A stretch of DNA of 64,000 bases from Kitagawia praeruptora. Lineage: Eukaryota; Streptophyta; Magnoliopsida; Apiales; Apiaceae. Where the stretch lies: NCBI GenBank assembly GCA_037693485.1, contig CM075346.1, forward strand, positions 122,624,001 to 122,688,000, given 5' to 3'. Each line of letters starts with the position of its first letter. The first letter of the stretch is position 1. Both the position numbers and the translations under genes were made by a program. Below are positions 58,401 to 64,000 of this stretch, piece by piece. The notes beneath the pieces were generated by a model that searched no databases, was not told where the DNA came from, and saw nothing but the letters and a program-made list of their open reading frames with translations.

Positions 58401-59429
58401 AAAAAGTTTAGTGGGAGCCATGTGGCATTCCTAGTATTATATGTCGATGATATATTAATAATAGGGAATGACATTCCTTCTCTACAGGCTGTAAAGACTT
58501 GGTTAGGACAAAGTTTCTCTATGAAAGACTTGCGCGAGGCTACCTATATATTAGGGATCAGGATCTATAGAGATAGATCAAGAAGATTAATCGGCTTAAG
58601 CCAGAGTACATATATTGACAAAATTTTGCATCGTTTTGGAATGCAAGATGTAAAAAGGGGATATGTCCCTGTATCTCATGGGATAACGATCTCAAAAGAG
58701 AATGGTCCTAAATCATTGGATGATAAAGACCGCATGAGTAAGATACCATATGCTTCAGCAATTGGATCTATCATGTATGCAATGATATGTACTCGTCCGG
58801 ATGTCTCGTATGCTTTGAGCATGACGAGCAGATACCAGTCTAATCCAGGTGAAGGTCACTGGACGGCGGTCAAGAATATTCTTAAGTACTTGAAAAGGAC
58901 TAAAGATTCATTCTTGGTGTATGGAGGAGAAGAGAAGCTAACGGTAAAGGGTTACACGGATGCTAGTTTTCAGACTGACAGAGATGACTCTGTGTCTCAG
59001 TCTGGATTTGTGTTTTGCCTAAATGGAGGTGCTGTAAGCTGGAAAAGTTCGAAGCAAGAGATAGTAGCTGATTCTACAATGGAATCCGAGTATATTGCGG
59101 CATGTGAAGCAGCCAAGGAGGCTGTATGGATACGGAAGTTCATTACAGTACTTGGTGTAGTTCCATCGATCGCAGATCCCATAGATCTTTACTGCGATAA
59201 TAATGGAGCTATAGCACAAGCCAAGGAGCCGAGAGCTCATAGCAGAACAAAGCATATACTTCGGAGATATCACCTTATTCGAGAAATAAATGATAGAGGG
59301 GATATTCACATATGTAAAGTGCATACTGATGATAATATTGCAGACCCGCTGACTAAGGCTCTGTCGCAGCAGAAGCATGAATGTCACACTAGTAGCATGG
59401 GTATTCGATACATGGGTGATTGGCTCTAG
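55468..59429 (+). pseudogene. Copia-2 gag-pol (one frameshift, two stops)
   Basis: Gag starts at the ATG 55468 and carries a CCHC knuckle (CHHCGKPGHWRRNC, residues 256-269). The protease has DTG at 306-308, followed by an HHCC finger (HCHLGH, then CEAC) and the integrase Asp in HSDVCGP (502). Near 57001-57004 one base is missing and the frame shifts. In the new frame a TAG lies at 57048-57050, then integrase continues (DRGGEY, NGVSERRN) into RT until a TAG at 58314-58316. The same frame resumes with YVDD at about 58442 and RNase H (DSTMESEY) to the stop at 59429. The lesions inactivate it, although every domain is still recognisable. Confidence 0.92.
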
Positions 59430-59443
59430 TGCAAGTGGGAGAT

Positions 59444-61051
59444 TGTTAGTATTGGTGCCCTAGAGGCAATGTATACATTATATTTATGTTTGAGTGATTT
59501 TATATATTTGATATATATATATATATGTTTATTATTGGCTTTATTTACTGCGAAATAAATAAAGTATAATAAATGTCCTTAGAATCTTGATACAAATTGT
59601 ATAGTTGCAAGTATGTGACTTGAACATGAGATTATATAATGATTGTATCATATTCTTAAATGTCCCTAGCCGAGTATTATTATTAATTAGGACAATAGTA
59701 ATACACTGAGGCTAGTATGATAATTGACTGATGACCACATCTCATTGGTCATAAGTATGAAGATACCAAAAGCAATGCATAGGTAACTGTACGAGTACAG
59801 GGTACTGGACAGACCCACCGTGAGATACATCATGGTAAATAATAAATGTGTCATATGTAATCTCACAGTGATAATGGTGTAATGATCCTTAGACCTGAAG
59901 TCGTTATAATTCTACATGAGAATTAATATATTTTGAATTCGTCAAAAGTTATCTTTAGCCGGATAATGATTAAGGTGAATATCGGATATATTTTGAATCA
60001 TGTGAGAAATATGAATGATCTAGATGGGATTTAAATCTCCTGATAAAGGAGTGATATTATCGGCCTCTTGTTTGAGTGAGACTATGAAATGCATGGTCAT
60101 GCTCAAATGTTGATTTGATTAAATAGTCTACTCATCGATCAAGAAAATGAAGATTAAATTATGAAGAGGATGACACATTACATGCCTCGAGTTTAATCTA
60201 TAATATCATGATTTAAAGGGATTATATTACATGGAACATTAGTCATAAAAGGTTGATTGAATCGTTGATTTAATTATTGTTTAATTGGGTAGCAATAATG
60301 TGTTACTAGACGCCGCTTATTGTTTATAATTTTATTAGAGAATAAAATTATTGCCAACTAAATAATAACCTACAGGGTCACACACAAAGAATGTTTAAAA
60401 GGGAAATTAATTTATTTCATGAATTTAAATTAATAATAATTTAAATTATGATTTTAAATTAATAATAAATAATAATTCGAATTTTATAAAATTAATTAAG
60501 TGAGACTTGATTAGTTAAGGATAAAATTTGATTCGTTGACTTATTTGATTAATTAAGTATGACTTAATAAATTTATTTAAATAAATAAGATTTGTTTAAA
60601 TAAAAATGGCCTAATTGTTTAAGTCTCCACTTTGCTTTATTTCTCTTTATAAACTAAGTGTTGGCAAGTCTCAGAGATACACCAAAACTGAAATTTTCAG
60701 TTGAGAAGCTAGAGAGAAAATTAAGCTAAGTCAAGAACACATCCGGATTATTTATTTTGGCTAGTACCAATTTCTGTGGCAAAATCGTTCGACAATTCAA
60801 GCAAGCATTCAAGTGTGGATACCGGTGGAGGAGTTACATTTTAGCTCTCAAGATCAACACTTTTAGCTCTAAAGATCAACAAGCTAGGATCTCCATTTGT
60901 CATCCATTGGAAAGCTTTAACAAGGTACAATCTTGTTCTTGAGAATTTTTATACCATGATCATCATTTTATACATGGATCCGGGCTTTGGAATTCGTTTT
61001 TAATTGTTATTTACGTCATTTTCGTTGCGTTATTATGCCCGAATTCCATCA
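59444..61051 (+). repeat. Copia-2 3' LTR
   Basis: 1608 bp, similar to 41329-42942 with scattered substitutions, one small indel near 60530 and an altered end (TTCCATCA for TTCCAACA). It is followed by CAAAG. Confidence 0.92.
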
Positions 61052-61056
61052 CAAAG

Positions 61057-61234
61057 GCCAAAAACCCAAAGAACTAGAGGAAGATGATCTTACTTGAATA
61101 GGTTTCGAGAAGAGACGTACTCCGTATGATTTAGTTATTTGTATACTGTGTTGCGATTTTAGTGTGCTGTATTTATCATGCATGGTCTATCACTCCATAT
61201 CTGTGTGTATTGACTTGAGAGTGAGAGTTGTATC
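61057..61234. other. host sequence between Copia-2 and Copia-3
   Basis: 178 bp of unique-looking sequence continuing from 41328. No gene was identified. Confidence 0.5.
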
Positions 61235-61714
61235 TGTTATATTTGACTTCTTTTATCAAATATAATTTCTAAAAGAATTAATAATATATTACTTATATTA
61301 TTAAATGTGGGAGTTACATATTATTAGTAAATGTGGGAGTTACATGTCATTGATTGATATATTTATCACAAGATTGAATAAAGCTGTTACATTGGTTTTT
61401 GGGTGGAGAAAAGAGAGGTTAGAGCCTACATATAGAGGGAGATGTCTAACTAGATATTGACCTAGAAAAAGAGCAGAAATGTTTTGTTCAATCTCTTATT
61501 CGGAACCCCATAACAACAAACAATATTCTTCCTTTTCTTCACTTACACATTGTAACATATATATTTAGTAGAGTGCTTAATTTCAACATTGGTATCAGAG
61601 CGCAGATCGTGTTGGGCTTCTATCTCTTCGCTTCTGCTATCCCTTCTATTGCAGCCTTACTTTGTTTGTTTTTCATACTCTTCTTGTAGCAATTTGTTTT
61701 GTTTGATTGACCCA
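61235..61714 (+). mobile_element. Copia-3: 5' LTR and start of leader
   Basis: A probable LTR at 61235-61588 (TGTTATATTTGAC...TTTCAACA) is followed by a perfect Met-tRNA PBS (TGGTATCAGAGCG at 61590) and leader sequence up to 61714, where a Gypsy LTR begins. The rest of the element is presumably beyond the window. The left LTR boundary is chosen from the TG terminus only and could be off. Confidence 0.65.
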
Positions 61715-63268
61715 TGTTGATACATGCTAATTTTATGTACATTTTATAGCATGTTATCTCTCATTTATCCTTAGTTTGTAATAATTTTGTCCTTGATTAG
61801 CATTGTTAGTAGCATTTTAAGTTGGATTGGATGCTAAAATGATTTTTTATGTTTTTAGGATAATTTTGGAAGCAAAAGGAGCCTGATTTCACATCTTCAA
61901 GAGACCGTAGATTAGACCTGGACGAGCAATGAGGAAATAAGAATTGTCACAAAATAGGGAAAGTGATATATTCTTAAAGCAGGAATCCCGGTTGGAATTA
62001 ATATAATTTTTGTAAAGCGAAAGGAGTCCGATTCCAGGTCCTCAATATACCGCAGCTTAGGACTTAAGGATTTATTTATATTAATAAATATTTAATTTAA
62101 TTAGGAAATTATATTTATAAATATCTAATAATATTAGATATTTATTTTTATAATTTCTGGATTAAATTAATTATTTATTAATTAAATATTATAAGTTGTG
62201 CGAGTTAAAAAGCATTTCTACGGAGCCCAGCATATAAAACAACACAGGCGGCTAGTTTAGTGAAAGCAGGTGGGTTGTTTGTTAATTAAATAATAAAATG
62301 GAATTGATAAAAGTTGCAGAGTGCTTTCGGCTAGTGCTGGTTTTGGTTGGAATGTTTGGTGATTTCATTTATTTATCATGTATGGTGTGCTAAGGAATAG
62401 TACAAATAGATGAGCTTGATCATGAGTCGAGGGAGACTCTCACGACACAAAATTTCAGTTTGTATTTAGTAGTTAGTTTAGGGGTAGATAATAAAAGTAG
62501 AGAAGAAGAAGAAACTTAGAAGGAGAGCTTGGGCAAGGGTTGAAGGGATTCAATTCAGACTTACAGATTTCTTCAAAGTTGTATTTTTCTTAACTCTATA
62601 CTCTTGTAAATATTCTTTTGATTTTATATATATGTTTGTGTTATTTATCTAGCATGTGTAACTAATTCTATAATTCGAGAATTAGGTAGTATTCATTGGT
62701 AATATATAATTGTTTGATTGTGATGCTAATTCTCTACTTTTGCTAATCTATCATTAAGGGCTTAATCCAATTAAGGGAGTCATGAACCATTAATTGTATT
62801 TCTAGGAATTGTAATGAATTGGGAGAGGATTTATAATTCTAGTACATGATATGATAGACATAATTCTATTATTGAATCGGGAGATTAATAAAAGGACTAT
62901 GAAACTTATAATTCTTGGGTTTTAATAATCTAAAATTATATTTCGATTGATCATGGGAGTAACTTTTGAGATATAATTATAGACACTATTTTGTATCTTG
63001 GGAGAGAACATTATAGAATTTAGAAGGATTGTTTTTAGCAAAGTACGAGAGATACGCATCACATCAACTTTATTGAACCAATTGAAGAAACCTAGTTCTC
63101 GGGTTACTTTCCTCATCACTTAGTTTTAACTGCTTATTTTAGTTAAATTTAGTTAGAAACAATCACCCAATTATTTCTCCACACTTCTAGATTGTAAGAA
63201 ATTAAAACCTGAACTTGTATTAACAGTCCTTCCCTGCGAACGAACTTCACAAAAATACTGTCATCAAA

Positions 63269-63286
63269 TTGGCGCCGCTGCCGGGG
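63269..63286 (+). other. PBS of the right-edge Gypsy element
   Basis: TTGGCGCCGCTGCCGGGG, an Athila/Tat-type primer site. Confidence 0.85.
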
Positions 63287-64000
63287 AAGGCAATAATATT
63301 AAGTTTAGGTTATTTATTTCTTATAGTTTAGATTTTATTTTGTTCAGTGTAATAAAAATAAAATTAAAACAAAAAAAAATATATCAGTTTTAGTTAATTT
63401 GCAGTTTCGTATTTTCTGTGTTTATTCGAAGTGATCCTCTGTTTTAGTCTAAATATCAAACCCAGTTCAATCCTTGTCTCCCCTGTTCTTCAACATACAC
63501 CACAAAAACATACACCACCAAAAAAACATCCACCGCGATACTACAAATCCGTTACTCATCTTCTCTTCACCACAACCAAACCTCTCCACTAACCTCTACT
63601 TCCCTCCGTCACTCTAATCTCGCTGCTCCGCCTGCAAAATATCACACCCACCTCGGCCACAACCATACCTCCTTCACACTTCTATCTTCTTCACAAACGA
63701 CCATCAATCCCCTTCTTCTTCCTCCCCTTTCTTCTTCTTCCTCCGAACAAACACCGCGCCACATCTCCAACATCAACCATCAACACCCGCCTCTCCTCCT
63801 TCCACAATTTCCAAACCCAGTTCCCCTTCTTCTTCATCCTCTCCACCACCACAACTCCGTTTGCGTCTCCGCCTGCGCCTCTCTCCTTCATTCACCGCTG
63901 CATAACCAAACCCCTTGTTGATTTCGCTGTCTGTTTGTTTGTTTTGAGTTGTTTGATTTTGCTGATGTTCGTTTACTGTTGATTAATGTATCTGTTCGTC
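63287..64000 (+). other. leader of the right-edge Gypsy element
   Basis: Non-coding so far. 63470-63880 is markedly C/T- and CCACC-rich on the plus strand, which gives spurious open frames on the minus strand. No gag start is seen before the window ends. Confidence 0.6.

Larger units (their letters stand above)
41329..61051 (+). mobile_element. Copia-2: decayed Copia element, leader interrupted by a Gypsy array
   Basis: LTRs at 41329-42942 and 59444-61051, target duplication CAAAG (41324-41328 and 61052-61056), PBS at 42944 and PPT (AAGTGGGAGAT) before 59444. Its leader carries the 10.6-kb tandem Gypsy array at 44755-55368. Without that array the element is about 9.1 kb, with long LTRs and a long leader as in Angela/TAR-like Copia families (inference). 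Gag-pol has a frameshift and two in-frame stops. The LTRs have diverged more than those of the other elements here (a dozen or more differences plus small indels), so it is older. Confidence 0.92.
61715..64000 (+). mobile_element. Athila/Tat-type Gypsy element, 5' part
   Basis: A 5' LTR at 61715-63266 (TGTTGATACATGC...TGTCATCA) is followed by PBS TTGGCGCCGCTGCCGGGG (63269-63286), the hallmark of Athila/Tat elements. Non-coding leader runs to the window end. It is inserted in the Copia-3 leader. The target duplication cannot be checked because the 3' end lies outside. Confidence 0.8.

Noticed and set aside
57057..59429. Two separate Copia genes suggested by broken frames
   Set aside because: They are one gag-pol split by a TAG at 58314, since the frame continues in phase to the next Met.
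63691..63891. 66-codon minus-strand frame at the right edge
   Set aside because: Low-complexity Arg/Gly/Lys/Glu product of a C/T-rich leader; no support.

Overview
This window is nuclear DNA of a flowering plant, most likely a eudicot. The signs are an F-box gene with an F-box-associated domain, introns with plant-type borders, a Stowaway MITE, LTR retrotransposons primed by plant-type PBS sequences, and an L1-type LINE with a DUF4283 ORF1. Nothing in it is bacterial: there is no operon, no CRISPR array, no ribosome binding site and no recognisable tRNA or rRNA. It is a gene-poor, repeat-dominated interval. By eye, well over 80% is identifiable mobile DNA, mostly inserted recently and often nested.

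Layout. 66-6342: an F-box gene on the minus strand, cut in two by a nearly pristine Copia element (976-6182, TSD ACTTG) whose 1369-residue Gag-Pol frame is uninterrupted. 6343-10304: AT-rich DNA with degenerate repeats, one Stowaway-like MITE (8787-9037) and a long foldback (9501-9710). 10319-29973: a three-layer nest, in which a small TIR (Mutator-like) element holds a minus-strand L1 LINE (11062-29929), which holds a non-coding 13.3-kb LTR element with 4.6-kb LTRs (11654-24969; a LARD-type element). 30807-33636: a host two-exon gene of unknown function.

34842-41033: a non-autonomous Gypsy-type element with 789-bp LTRs. It has almost no sense coding capacity but carries a spliced antisense gene with its own TATA box and G-box. 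41329-61051: a decayed Copia element whose leader was hit by an Athila-like Gypsy element, now a tandem LTR-internal-LTR-internal-LTR array (44755-55368) made by unequal recombination. 61235-64000: the 5' end of another Copia, interrupted by the 5' LTR and leader of a Gypsy element that runs off the window.

How the parts relate. Only two host genes are visible, the broken F-box gene and the two-exon gene. Everything else is layered insertion. The order can be read from which target site duplications enclose which element, and LTR-LTR identity suggests that most insertions are young. The most interesting content is the antisense-gene element at 34842-41033, with its nine covarying micro-hairpins and its recurrent CTCGCCC motif; the hairpin arrays in the LARD LTRs; and the tandem Athila-like array, whose central LTR is demonstrably recombinant. 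All LTR differences were counted by eye from the sequence and are approximate.
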